The position numbers and the translations under genes are program-made. Source: Panacagrimonas sp052389915 (lineage in GTDB: Bacteria > Pseudomonadota > Gammaproteobacteria > Nevskiales > Nevskiaceae). From it: 64,000 bases of DNA. Below the pieces are notes generated by a model. It was given only the letters and a program-made list of their open reading frames with translations, did no database searches and had not been told where the DNA came from. The stretch spans positions 22,764 through 86,763 of the forward strand of contig JBQTHL010000037.1 in assembly GCA_052389915.1 (NCBI GenBank), in the 5' to 3' direction. This document shows positions 43,689 through 52,528 of the stretch, one piece after another. Each line of letters opens with the position of its first letter. The stretch's first letter is position 1.

Positions 43689-44623
43689 CGCCAGCCCGCG
43701 AGTCCGGCCGCGTCTACATCCACGAAGTCGTGACGCGCGATGGCTTCCAGATGGAGCGCGCCTTCGTGCCCACCGAGCACAAGATCGAGCTGATCGACCA
43801 GCTCAGCTCCACGGGGGTGGCCAAGATCGAGGTCACCTCGTTCACCTCGCCGAAAGCCATCCCGTCGCTTGCCGATGCCGAGGCTGTCATGCGCGGTATC
43901 CGCCGCGAGCCCGGTGTCGTGTACGCGGCGCTGGTACCGAATGCACGCGGCTGTGAGCGGGCGCTGGCCTGCGAGGTCGACGAGATCAACCTCGTCATGT
44001 CCGCGAGCGAGAGCCATAACCAGGCGAACCTGCGGATGAGCAGAGAGCAATCTCTTGCCCAGTTCGCACAGATCGTGGAGATGGCACGCGGTAGTCGCGC
44101 CGTCGTCAACGCCTCGCTCTCCACAGCGCTCGGATGTCCTTTCGAGGGCGTGGTGCCGGAGACGACGATTCTTGCCCTGATCGAGCAGTTCGCCGCGCTG
44201 GGCATCCCGCGCGTGACGGTCTGCGACACCGTAGGAATGGCCAATCCCCGGCAGGTCGAGCGCCTCTTTCGCCAGGTGGCTTCCCGATGGCCCGACCTGG
44301 AGATCACCGCTCACTTTCACAACACGCGCGGCATGGGCTTGGCCAATGTCGTGGCGGCGCTGCAGGCGGGAATCGTCCGCTTCGATGCGTCACTCGGCGG
44401 CCTCGGCGGATGTCCCTACGCGCCGGGAGCAAGCGGCAACATCTGCACCGAGGATCTGGTGCACATGCTCGACGAGATGGGGTACACCACCGGCGTGGAT
44501 CTGCCCGCACTGATCCAGGCCGCGCGTGCGCTGCCCGAGCTCGTCGGCCATGCCGTGCCGGGCTACGTGCTCAAGGCGGGACCCAGCAGCCGCTTGCACC
44601 CGCTGCCGGAGCAGTCGAAGTGA
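43685..44623 (+). CDS. HMG-CoA lyase-like protein (hydroxyacyl-CoA lyase)
   Basis: A 312-residue HMGL-like TIM barrel. It begins VYIHEVVTRDGFQMERAFVPTEHKIELIDQLSSTGVAKIEVTSF, as in HMG-CoA lyases and citramalyl-type enzymes, with VCDTVGMANP, HFHNTRGMGLANVVAALQAG and GGLGGCPYAPGASGN (metal His and active Cys loop) later. It should cleave a 3-hydroxy-3-alkyl acyl-CoA into acetyl-CoA plus a keto product. It overlaps its neighbours on both sides (ATGA, GTGA). Confidence 0.88.
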   Translation: MTPARESGRVYIHEVVTRDGFQMERAFVPTEHKIELIDQLSSTGVAKIEVTSFTSPKAIPSLADAEAVMRGIRREPGVVYAALVPNARGCERALACEVDEINLVMSASESHNQANLRMSREQSLAQFAQIVEMARGSRAVVNASLSTALGCPFEGVVPETTILALIEQFAALGIPRVTVCDTVGMANPRQVERLFRQVASRWPDLEITAHFHNTRGMGLANVVAALQAGIVRFDASLGGLGGCPYAPGASGNICTEDLVHMLDEMGYTTGVDLPALIQAARALPELVGHAVPGYVLKAGPSSRLHPLPEQSK

Positions 44624-46041
44624 CCAGCCGAACGCTGCTCCAGAAACTCTGGGATCGCCATGAGGTGTCCACACAGCCCGAGGGTCCCTCGCTGCTGTAC
44701 GTGGACCGGCTGCTCGTCTACGAGGTGACCAGCCCGCAGGCGTTCGAAGGACTTCGGCTCAGCGGCCGACAGCCCTGGCGGCGTGCGTCGGTGCTGGCCA
44801 CGTGCGACCACAACGTTCCGACGACGCCACGTTCGGCGGGCATCGCCGATCCGCTATCCCGCCTCCAGGTCGAAACCCTGACGGACAACTGCCGGGAGTT
44901 CGGCATCACGGAGTTCGGCATCGCCGATCGCCGTCAGGGCATCGTGCATGTGGTCGGCCCTGAGCAGGGCGCGACGCTGCCCGGGATGACCGTCGTCTGT
45001 GGCGATTCGCACACGAGCACCCACGGCGCGTTCGGGGCGCTGGCCTTCGGCGTCGGCACCTCGGAAGTCGAGCATGTGCTGTCGACCCAGTGTCTGTGGG
45101 TGCCGCAGATGAAAGCGATGAACGTCCGCGTCGACGGCGCACTTGGCGCAGGCCTGACAGCCAAGGACATCATCCTCAACGTCATCGGGCGACTCGGTAC
45201 GGCCGGCGGAACCGGCTATGCGATTGAGTTCACCGGCGCTGCGATTCAGTCGCTGTCGATGGAAGGCCGGATGACGCTCTGCAACATGGCGATCGAGGCC
45301 GGCGCGCGCATCGGGCTGGTCGCGGTCGATGAAAAGACAGTGGAGTACGTTCGCGGCCGTCCGTATGCACCGCGCGGTGAAGCCTTCGAGCAAGCAGCCG
45401 CGTACTGGCGCACGCTGGTCAGCGATCCCGATGCGAGCTTCGATCAGCAGGTCGTCCTCGACGCATCGGATTTTCGACCGCAGGTCACCTGGGGAACCTC
45501 TCCTGAGATGGTCGTGTCGATCGACGCCTGCGTGCCGGATCCCCGCGCTGAAACCGACCCGGTCAAGCGAAGCTCGATGGAACGCGCACTGACGTATATG
45601 GGATTGCAAGCCGGTACGCCGATCAACGAAATCCGGCTCGACAAGATCTTCATCGGCTCGTGCACCAATGCGCGCATCGAAGATCTTCGCGCCGCGAGCG
45701 CCGTGCTGCGTGGCCGCCGCATTGCGCCGAACATCAAGCTCGCGCTCGCTGTGCCGGGCTCGGGCCTGGTCAAGGCACAGGCCGAAGCCGAGGGCCTGGA
45801 TCGTGTCTTCACCGAGGCCGGCTTCGAGTGGCGTGAACCGGGGTGCTCGATGTGCCTGGGCATGAACGATGACCGGCTGGGGAATGGAGAGCGTTGCGCA
45901 TCGACGTCCAACCGAAATTTCGAGGGGCGGCAAGGCGCCGGCGGCCGATCGCATCTGGTCAGCCCGGTGATGGCCGCAGCGGCTGCGGTCGCGGGACACT
46001 TCGTCGATGTCACGCGCTTAGATGCAGGACGACTCTCATGA
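44620..46041 (+). CDS. Aconitase-family hydratase, large subunit (LeuC-like)
   Basis: A 473-residue LeuC-type protein starting at GTG 44620 (GTGA overlap). The start TLLQKLWDRHEV, ATCDHNVPT, CGDSHTSTHGAFGALAFGVGTSEVEHV, and the 4Fe-4S cysteines in FIGSCTNARIEDL and GCSMCLGMN are all present. It matches isopropylmalate dehydratase, but the place in a catabolic operon suggests a different branched hydroxyacid such as citramalate or HMG. Confidence 0.9.
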   Translation: MTSRTLLQKLWDRHEVSTQPEGPSLLYVDRLLVYEVTSPQAFEGLRLSGRQPWRRASVLATCDHNVPTTPRSAGIADPLSRLQVETLTDNCREFGITEFGIADRRQGIVHVVGPEQGATLPGMTVVCGDSHTSTHGAFGALAFGVGTSEVEHVLSTQCLWVPQMKAMNVRVDGALGAGLTAKDIILNVIGRLGTAGGTGYAIEFTGAAIQSLSMEGRMTLCNMAIEAGARIGLVAVDEKTVEYVRGRPYAPRGEAFEQAAAYWRTLVSDPDASFDQQVVLDASDFRPQVTWGTSPEMVVSIDACVPDPRAETDPVKRSSMERALTYMGLQAGTPINEIRLDKIFIGSCTNARIEDLRAASAVLRGRRIAPNIKLALAVPGSGLVKAQAEAEGLDRVFTEAGFEWREPGCSMCLGMNDDRLGNGERCASTSNRNFEGRQGAGGRSHLVSPVMAAAAAVAGHFVDVTRLDAGRLS

Positions 46042-46691
46042 CACCCTTCACCGTGCTCGATGGCCTGGTGGCGCCTCTGGACCGATCCAATGTCGATACA
46101 GACGCCATCATCCCCAAGCAGTTCCTGAAGTCGATCCGGCGCACGGGCTTCGGTCCGAACCTGTTCGACGAGTGGCGCTACCTCGATATCGGCGAACCCG
46201 GTCAGCCCTGCTCGGCGCGGCCGCTCAATCCTGACTTCGTGCTCAATCAGCCGCGCTATGCCGGCGCCGAAATCCTGCTGACGCGCGACAACTTCGGTTG
46301 CGGCTCCAGCCGCGAGCACGCCCTGTGGGCGCTCGAAGGACAGGGTTTCCGTGCATTGGTGGGGACGAGCTTCGCCGACATCTTCTACGGCAATTGCTTC
46401 AAGAACGGCATTCTTCCCGTGGTGCTGCCTGCCCAAGTCGTGGACCAGCTATTTGTCGAAGTCCTGGCTATGCCCGGGTATCGGCTGAGGCTCGACTTGG
46501 CCACGCAGAGCGTGATCACCCCGGACGGCACCGTGCATGCCTTCCAGATCGATGCGTTTCGGCGCGACTGCCTGCTGCGCGGTCTGGACGACATCGAGCT
46601 GACGCTGCAGCAAGCCGACCGGATCAGGGACTACGAGCGCACTCGCGCACGGCAAGAACCCTGGCTGTTCCAGGAGTCGACCGCGCGCTGA
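46038..46691 (+). CDS. Aconitase-family hydratase, small subunit (LeuD-like)
   Basis: A 217-residue LeuD-type swivel-domain subunit. It begins LDGLVAPLDRSNVDTDAIIPKQFLKSIRRTGFGPNLFDEWRY and has the GCGSSREHALWAL substrate-binding motif. ATG 46038 overlaps the large-subunit stop. Together the pair form one dehydratase. No LeuA or LeuB lies nearby, which argues against leucine biosynthesis. Confidence 0.92.
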   Translation: MTPFTVLDGLVAPLDRSNVDTDAIIPKQFLKSIRRTGFGPNLFDEWRYLDIGEPGQPCSARPLNPDFVLNQPRYAGAEILLTRDNFGCGSSREHALWALEGQGFRALVGTSFADIFYGNCFKNGILPVVLPAQVVDQLFVEVLAMPGYRLRLDLATQSVITPDGTVHAFQIDAFRRDCLLRGLDDIELTLQQADRIRDYERTRARQEPWLFQESTAR

Positions 46692-46768
46692 AGCATCGGC
46701 GCTGTTGCGGGCGTCGTGCATCGGCTACGTGGCCGCTGGCAGTTGTTCATTCATTGTTCAATCCCTGT

Positions 46769-46786
46769 GTCCCCTGCGGGGGGTAC
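46769..46786. promoter_or_regulatory. Operator site e, before the flavin monooxygenase
   Basis: GTCCCC tgcggg GGGTAC (one mismatch in the right arm), flanked by ACAGTGT-like half-sites (TGT / ACA). It lies 84 bases before the ATG at 46871, same spacer length as the other copies. Confidence 0.65.
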
Positions 46787-46870
46787 AGACAGAAAAACTC
46801 CACGCTCTAGGCTCTGCATCACACATCCATCCGAGCCCGCCTGACGGCTCGGAGCAGACGAGGAGAAGCA

Positions 46871-48061
46871 ATGAACGACATGACCGCCTTCCAGCACGCC
46901 CGGACGCTGCTCGCCACCGCGCAGGAGATGCAGCCGCGCCTGCGGGAACGTGCGCTGGTCTCGGAGCGCGAGCGCACGGTGCCAAAGGAAACGATCGACG
47001 AGCTGCACAAGGCAGGTTTCTTCAAGCTGCTCGTGCCGCGTGGTCTGGGTGGCTACGACGGGTCCTATGCCGATTACGTCGACGTCACGGCCGCACTGGC
47101 CCGGGGCTGCTCCTCGACGGCCTGGGTCTACATGATCGGCGGATACCTGACCGGAGCGGCCGGCGCGTATCTGCCCCTTGAGGGAGCCTCCGAAATCTTC
47201 CCGTCGGGCGCCGACGTCATGTGCTGCGGCGTAAACGGATTCACCGGCACCGCGAAGCAGACCGAGGGCGGCTTCCTAGTCTCGGGCAACTGGGGCTTCG
47301 GCAGCGGCAGCGCCAACGCGAGCTGGTTTCTCGGAGGCGTGTTGGTGACGGACGACGCCGGCGCGGTGATCAACCAGGGCTTCGCGTTCTTCCCGCTGAA
47401 GGACGCGAAGATCAAGGACACCTGGCATGTCGCAGCGATGCGCGGCACCGGCAGCAATACCGTGATCGTCGAAAACCTGTTCGTACCGAGCAAGCGCGTC
47501 GCCATGCTCGGCGAGCGTCTGCAACGCGAGCATCAGTTCCACGAGGGTGATGGCACTGTCGCCCGCATGCCGTTCGGCGCCGCCTTCGGCATCGGCCTCA
47601 TGGGTGCCGTTCTGGGCATGGCCGAGGCGATTCTCGACGCCGTCGTTGCAGACGTGAAGAAGAAGTCCATCACCTACTGGAACTTCGACAAGGCAAGCGA
47701 TTCCGCCAGCACACTGCACAAGCTCGGTGAAGCGGCGATGCAGATACAGACGGCCCGCCTGCACGTGAAGCGCGGCTGCCACGATCTCGAGGAAATCACG
47801 AAGTCCCGCACGCTGACGATCCCCGAGCGCGCCCGCGTCAGGACCGACGCCGCTCACGCCGCGCAGATGTGCCGGGCCGCCGCGGACACGCTGATGTGTC
47901 TGGCCGGTGCTTCGTCCTTCGCCGAGAACAATGTGATCCAGCGGTATTGGCGAGACCTGGGCCTGGCCTCCCGCCACGCCCAGCTCAACACGCACCTGCA
48001 TTACGAGGTGTATGGACGCGCGCTCTGCGGTCTCGACCCGAGCATTTCGCCCTTCATCTGA
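46871..48061 (+). CDS. Group D flavin-dependent monooxygenase (acyl-CoA dehydrogenase fold, HsaA-like)
   Basis: A 396-residue acyl-CoA-dehydrogenase-fold protein. Features are AGFFKLLVPRGLGGYDGSYADYVDVTAALARGCSSTAWVYM near the start, GFLVSGNWGFGSGSANASWFLGGV, and DTWHVAAMRGTGSNTVIVENLFVP. These match flavin monooxygenases that hydroxylate phenols or steroids (HsaA, p-HPA hydroxylase C2) rather than true dehydrogenases, which have a catalytic Glu. It needs a separate flavin reductase, for which the FMN reductase at 48542 is a candidate. Confidence 0.87.
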   Translation: MNDMTAFQHARTLLATAQEMQPRLRERALVSERERTVPKETIDELHKAGFFKLLVPRGLGGYDGSYADYVDVTAALARGCSSTAWVYMIGGYLTGAAGAYLPLEGASEIFPSGADVMCCGVNGFTGTAKQTEGGFLVSGNWGFGSGSANASWFLGGVLVTDDAGAVINQGFAFFPLKDAKIKDTWHVAAMRGTGSNTVIVENLFVPSKRVAMLGERLQREHQFHEGDGTVARMPFGAAFGIGLMGAVLGMAEAILDAVVADVKKKSITYWNFDKASDSASTLHKLGEAAMQIQTARLHVKRGCHDLEEITKSRTLTIPERARVRTDAAHAAQMCRAAADTLMCLAGASSFAENNVIQRYWRDLGLASRHAQLNTHLHYEVYGRALCGLDPSISPFI

Positions 48062-48126
48062 TCCGGGTGAGACCGCATTGGACCGGGGAATCGGCAACCC
48101 ACGCTTCCCCGCCTCCACTCGCCCAC

Positions 48127-48486
48127 ATGACCGAGCACGCTGAGCTGCCCTACGACGGGACGACCACGCTAGTGGACCTTGGCTCGCAGCCGCTGATCGA
48201 GCCGCTCACGCGGCGCGAGCTTGAGGTTCTGCAGTTGATCTGCGACGGGGCATCGAATCTGGAAATCGCAGAGGCGCTGAGCGTGAGCATCCCCACCGTG
48301 AAGTACCACGTGTTTCAGATCTTCCAGAAACTGAGCGTGGAGCGGCGAACGCAGGCCGTCGCCATCGCCGTTCATCTCAAGATTGTCTTGCCGGGCTGGA
48401 TGCCCCGGGCTTCAAGCAAGGGCGAGTTGCATCCATGGAAGCCGCTCGGCTGGAAGGTGTTCCAGACTCCCTTGCGTCTGCGCTGA
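48127..48486 (+). CDS. Stand-alone LuxR-type HTH regulator
   Basis: A 119-residue protein that is only a LuxR C-terminal HTH (LTRRELEVLQLICDGASNLEIAEALSVSIPTVKYHVFQIFQKLSVERRTQAVAIA) with short tails. No sensor domain is present. It follows the monooxygenase by 65 bases, likely in the same transcript. It may modulate the full-length LuxR or bind the same sites. It is not a fragment by obvious frameshift. Confidence 0.85.
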   Translation: MTEHAELPYDGTTTLVDLGSQPLIEPLTRRELEVLQLICDGASNLEIAEALSVSIPTVKYHVFQIFQKLSVERRTQAVAIAVHLKIVLPGWMPRASSKGELHPWKPLGWKVFQTPLRLR

Positions 48487-48541
48487 AGCGCCGCAGGCCG
48501 TTACAGACGTTCTGCGGAATCGTTCGTTCCGAGGGTAAAGG

Positions 48542-49165
48542 TCACGCCGGGGCGGATATGTTCTGCGCCTGGAACGATCGATTCATCTGGGCGAAGCGGA
48601 CGACCTGCTCGACCATGATCCGGATCTGATTGCCCAGGCTGGGATGGGTCAACGCGCCCTGCGCGTCGAAGACCTTCTCTGTTGAGTTGATGGCGACGGC
48701 CATCGGCGATGGCCACCCACGCAAGGCATGGGTGATCGTCCGCAGTGTCACCAGCGTGGTACCAGCGGCCTGCCATCCGTAAGCGCAGGCGATCAAGCCC
48801 ACGCAGCGTCCGTCGAAGTAGGGACGCGCATCGCTCCTCAAGTCCTCGGCGTAATCCAGCGCATTCTTGAGCATGCCGGAAATGGAGCCGTGGTAGCCCG
48901 GCGAGGTCACGATGAACCCGTCGGCACGTCGCATGGCCTCGATCAGTCGCTGCGCAGCCGCGTTGCGTTCGGGAACATCCGGATCGTACGTGGGAAGGTC
49001 CAGCGCGGCGCCGTCGAACATCTCAGTTGCCGCGCCGGCCGCGGCAGCGAATTCCAGCGCGACGCGGGTTGCGCACTCGGACGAGGAATTCGGTCGCCGA
49101 GTGCCTCCGATCCCGATGATCAAGGGACGCTGACAAGGATCGAGACCATCGGCATTTGGAAGCAT
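48542..49165 (-). CDS. NAD(P)H-dependent FMN reductase
   Basis: About 207 residues of the flavodoxin-like FMN reductase family. IIGIGGTRRPNSSSECATRVAL is the phosphate-binding loop, and SPGYHGSISGMLKNALDYAEDL is the FMN-binding signature. It probably reduces FMN or FAD for the group D monooxygenase. Starts at 49207 or 49189 are also possible; none has a strong SD. Operator f lies upstream in the divergent gap. Confidence 0.88.
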   Translation of the reverse strand: MLPNADGLDPCQRPLIIGIGGTRRPNSSSECATRVALEFAAAAGAATEMFDGAALDLPTYDPDVPERNAAAQRLIEAMRRADGFIVTSPGYHGSISGMLKNALDYAEDLRSDARPYFDGRCVGLIACAYGWQAAGTTLVTLRTITHALRGWPSPMAVAINSTEKVFDAQGALTHPSLGNQIRIMVEQVVRFAQMNRSFQAQNISAPA

Positions 49166-49220
49166 GGCGAACTGCCTGGGGAGAACCATTGCAGTGTGTC
49201 GATCCATCTTCGGAGCGTCA

Positions 49221-49238
49221 GTCCCTAGCGCGGGGGAC
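49221..49238. promoter_or_regulatory. Operator site f, between FMN reductase and VOC genes
   Basis: GTCCCt agcgcg GGGGAC (one mismatch), extended by CAG / CAG-like flanks. It lies 71 bases before the ATG at 49309 and upstream of the divergent FMN reductase gene. Confidence 0.72.
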
Positions 49239-49308
49239 AGCCACTCGCAACCTCGACCACTACACTCCTTGCAGCAGTGGAGACCCCACCACGGCCAGGA
49301 GTAATGAA

Positions 49309-49938
49309 ATGCTGGACCAGGGCAATGCACCCGCGATTCGCGCCGCTTCTACCTTGACCCCGCTGATGCTGAATCACGCGGCCTGGGTCACGCACGATGT
49401 CGAGGCAACCGCCGATTTCTACACGCGCGTGATGGGGATGGAACTCGCCAGTACGGTCTACGACGACCGGATCCCGTCCACCGGCGACGATTTCCCATAT
49501 TTCCACATCTTTTTCCGCATGAAGGACGGCTCCACCATTGCCTTCTTCGAAGCCCCCGGGCTGCCTCCGCGCGCACCGATCGCCCATCCGGCCTACGACA
49601 TCTTCGATCACATCGCCTTGCAGGCCACTGATCGCGAAGAAGTGCTGCGCTGGCACGAGTGGCTGCTTGCAAACGGGATCGAGGTCGTGGGGCCGACGGA
49701 CCACAAGGGACTCATCTTCAGCGTCTACTTCCACGACCCCAACGGCATCCGGCTCGAGATCACGACGCCGCTGGACCCGGAGTGGAACCGTCACACCGAG
49801 CAGGCGCGGGCCGATCTGAAGATGTGGGTGGATGCCAAGAAGCAGGCCTTGCGGGACAAGGTCGATGTTCGCACCGCGATGATCGATCTGATCCGGCAGC
49901 AGCGTAGCCGTTACGCAACGGACGGCTCCGGCGCATGA
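49309..49938 (+). CDS. VOC superfamily dioxygenase/lyase
   Basis: A 209-residue VOC protein with one pair of modules. The first starts LNHAAWVTHDVEATADFYTRVMGMEL (likely metal His) and the second FDHIALQATDREEVLRWHEWLLANGIEVVGP, closing with FHDPNGIRLEITTP (likely metal Glu). Extradiol dioxygenases are usually longer (about 290), so it could instead be an isomerase or lyase. SD CAGGAG precedes ATG 49309. It is the first gene of the operator-f right operon. Confidence 0.8.
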   Translation: MLDQGNAPAIRAASTLTPLMLNHAAWVTHDVEATADFYTRVMGMELASTVYDDRIPSTGDDFPYFHIFFRMKDGSTIAFFEAPGLPPRAPIAHPAYDIFDHIALQATDREEVLRWHEWLLANGIEVVGPTDHKGLIFSVYFHDPNGIRLEITTPLDPEWNRHTEQARADLKMWVDAKKQALRDKVDVRTAMIDLIRQQRSRYATDGSGA

Positions 49939-51683
49939 ACACCGGGGCCGACATGCCCGTGCCGGCGTCGCACGAGGTGGACGTCGTGGTGGTCGGCTCG
50001 GGCGCAGCCGGGCTGACGGCTGCAATCGTCGCCGCCGCGAGCGGATGTCGGGTACTGGTGGTCGAGAAGGCTGAGCTATTGGGTGGAACGACCGCCTGGT
50101 CAGGCGGAGCCGGATGGTTGCCCTGCAACCATCTGATGGCGCGCGCCGGTGCCACCGATACGCGCGAAGCCGCCGACACGTACATCCGCAGCGTGCTGGG
50201 CGAGCAGTACGACGCCGATGCGGCGGCCGCGTTCCTCGACAATGCGCCGCGCATGCTCGAGTTCCTTGAACAGAACACAACTGCCGTCCGTTTCGTGCCG
50301 TACCTCGGACCGGATTACCAGCAGGAACATCCGGGCGCGGCGTCCAAGGCGCGCAGCGTCCTGCCGCAAGCGTTCGATGCGCGACTCCTGGGTCCTCTGC
50401 TGAAGAAACTGCAATACCCGTTTCGCGAATTCCTCGTGTTCGGCGGTATGCAGGCCGACGTCGCCGAGGCTCTGCACCTCCAGCGCTCGTACCGGTCGTG
50501 GGCGTCGTTCAAGGTCGCCGCCAAGCTGCTGCTGCGCTATGCCGCGGACTTGCTCCGATTCGGCCGTTCAACGCGCCTGATTCGCGGCGCGGCCCTGGTG
50601 GGCCGGATGGTGAAATCCGCAACGGATCTGAATGTGGAATTCTGGACCGGCACTTCGGCCAGAACCCTTGTGCGTGAGGGTGATCGAGTCACCGGTGTCG
50701 TCGTGGATCGTCTCGGCCGTCCGACGCGGATCGTGGCCCGCAAGGGCGTAATTCTCGCCAGCGGTGGGTTCGCGGCCAACACCGCCATGCGTGCGCAGTT
50801 CATTCCCTTCGCGGACCAGCACCAGTCGGTGCTGCCCGACACCAACGTCGGCGATGGCATCACGATGGCGCAGCAGATCGGCGCAGATCTGGGGCCAGCG
50901 CTCAAGCACAACGCCATCTGGGCGCCGACCTCGAGCTTCCGTCGCGCCAACGGCCGCCTGAGCAAGTGGCCTCACTTCGCCTTCGATCGCTGCAAGCCGG
51001 GCGCCATCATCGTGGACGCCGCCGGGCATCGCTTCTGCAATGAAGGCGAGTCGTATCACCGCATCGTGGGAACGATGCACGAGCGCAAAATCGTGCCGGC
51101 GTATCTGGTGGCCGACCATGCCTTCGTACGCAAGTATGGATTCGGCCTGATGCGCCCCTTCCCGTATCCGATTGGCGCGTATGTGCGCGGAGGCTACGTG
51201 AAGCGGGCCGGAACGCTCGCGGAGTTGGCCGCGCAAGTCGGGATCGATGCCAGCGGCCTGATCGAGACCGTGGGCCGCATGAATGGCTACGCAAAAACCG
51301 GCGTTGATCCGGAATTCGGCAAGGGTGCGGATCTCTACAGCCGAAGCCTAGGTGATGCGGAGCACAAGCCCAACCCCTGCCTGGGTATGATCGACCGCGG
51401 CCCGTTCTACGCTTTGCCCCTGTATCCGGGCGACGCCGGCACCGCACTGGGCCTTCGAGCCAACGCATCGGCTCAGGTCCTCGACTCAGCGGGCAAGGTG
51501 ATCAATGGGCTCTACGCCTGTGGGCTGGACATGACGTCGCCTCTGCGCGGTCATTACCCGAGCGCCGGCACCATGATCGGCCCCGCCATGACCTTTGGAT
51601 ACGTCGCCGGCCGCCACATCGCGGGCTTCGCGAATCGCGAGGCGGCACCAGCCGCCTTCACCGCCACAATTAACTCGCCATGA
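49935..51683 (+). CDS. FAD-dependent 3-ketosteroid dehydrogenase-like flavoprotein
   Basis: A 582-residue FAD_binding_2 protein. The dinucleotide fold is DVVVVGSGAAGLTAAIVAAASG, then EKAELLGGTTAWSGG. The C-terminal LYACGLDMTSPLRGHYPSAGTMIGPAMTFGYVAGRHIAG follows the G-x-Y-P-x-x-G-x-x-x-G-P pattern of KstD and related dehydrogenases. It should introduce a C=C beside a ring ketone (delta-1 type) or reduce one. It is coupled on both sides by ATGA overlaps. Confidence 0.87.
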   Translation: MNTGADMPVPASHEVDVVVVGSGAAGLTAAIVAAASGCRVLVVEKAELLGGTTAWSGGAGWLPCNHLMARAGATDTREAADTYIRSVLGEQYDADAAAAFLDNAPRMLEFLEQNTTAVRFVPYLGPDYQQEHPGAASKARSVLPQAFDARLLGPLLKKLQYPFREFLVFGGMQADVAEALHLQRSYRSWASFKVAAKLLLRYAADLLRFGRSTRLIRGAALVGRMVKSATDLNVEFWTGTSARTLVREGDRVTGVVVDRLGRPTRIVARKGVILASGGFAANTAMRAQFIPFADQHQSVLPDTNVGDGITMAQQIGADLGPALKHNAIWAPTSSFRRANGRLSKWPHFAFDRCKPGAIIVDAAGHRFCNEGESYHRIVGTMHERKIVPAYLVADHAFVRKYGFGLMRPFPYPIGAYVRGGYVKRAGTLAELAAQVGIDASGLIETVGRMNGYAKTGVDPEFGKGADLYSRSLGDAEHKPNPCLGMIDRGPFYALPLYPGDAGTALGLRANASAQVLDSAGKVINGLYACGLDMTSPLRGHYPSAGTMIGPAMTFGYVAGRHIAGFANREAAPAAFTATINSP

Positions 51684-52384
51684 TCTACGAGCTACGCCTT
51701 TACGCGGTCACGCCGGGCCGAATGCAGGATACCCACGCGCGCTTCGAGCATGCGCTGCCGGCTTTGTTCGAACGTCATAGCTTGAATTGCGTCGGTCGAT
51801 GGACCGCGCTCACCGGCCCCGATCTGCCGGTGTTCGTCTACATGCTCGCCTACACCGATCTCGCACAGCGCGAGGCGCAGTGGAAAACCTTCTACGCCGA
51901 TCCCGAATGGGCTCGGGTGCGCGCGGAGACCAATGCCGGCGAAGAGATGGTGGATCACTACCAGCTCATGTTCCTCAAGCCGTTGAAGTCGCTGTTGCGG
52001 GTGAATGCAGACGAACCGCAGCACGTCAGCGGCATCCATGAGCTGATTCTGCAGCAGGTGGCGCTGGGTCAGCCGAACGCGACACGCGAGTACCTGGCCG
52101 CGTCCTATCTGCCGGCGCTGCGCGCGGCGGGTGCCGGCGTCATGACGGTCTGCGACATGGTCACCGGACGCGACCTGCCGCAGCTGGTGCTGCTGTTGAC
52201 CTGGGCCGACGCCTCTAGCCGCGATCGCGGCTGGAAGCGCGTCCTGAGCGACGAGGCGCTACGAGCGCTGGTGAAAGCGCAGCGCAAGGAACTCGGAAAG
52301 CCGCTGCTGGGTCACTCCATTTCCTATCTGCTGGAACCTGCCGCGTACGCACTTCCGGAGCCGTATCTCGGGGCGCAAGGGTGA
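51680..52384 (+). CDS. NIPSNAP-family protein with two domains
   Basis: A 234-residue protein made of two tandem dimeric alpha/beta-barrel units. The first is YELRLYAVTPGRMQDTHARFEH (about 1-100), and the second is IHELILQQVALGQPNATREYLAASYLPAL (about 115-220). Such proteins often act near ring-modifying enzymes, but the activity is unknown. It overlaps the flavoprotein stop (ATGA) and ends its operon. Confidence 0.82.
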   Translation: MIYELRLYAVTPGRMQDTHARFEHALPALFERHSLNCVGRWTALTGPDLPVFVYMLAYTDLAQREAQWKTFYADPEWARVRAETNAGEEMVDHYQLMFLKPLKSLLRVNADEPQHVSGIHELILQQVALGQPNATREYLAASYLPALRAAGAGVMTVCDMVTGRDLPQLVLLLTWADASSRDRGWKRVLSDEALRALVKAQRKELGKPLLGHSISYLLEPAAYALPEPYLGAQG

Positions 52385-52394
52385 CAGCGGACTT

Positions 52395-52412
52395 GTCCCA
52401 CGTGCCGGGGAC
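52395..52412. promoter_or_regulatory. Operator site g, before the Old Yellow Enzyme gene
   Basis: GTCCCa cgtgcc GGGGAC (one mismatch), flanked by TT and AGA. It lies 116 bases before the ATG at 52529. It is the last copy found going right, and no copy was seen in the 54-62 kb block. Confidence 0.72.
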
Positions 52413-52528
52413 AGACCAGATCCGGCCGCTCGCTTAGCTTCGCAGTAAGCGCAGATTTACCGAGTCTGCGCAGTCAAACATTTCATTCATCACGGCTGTA
52501 CTGCCATCAATCAAGGGTATCGATCACC

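Noticed and set aside
44134..44619. N-terminal extension of the LeuC-like frame into the lyase gene
   Set aside because: The extension has no similarity to the family and overlaps the lyase in another frame. GTG 44620 with a GTGA overlap gives the usual LeuC start.
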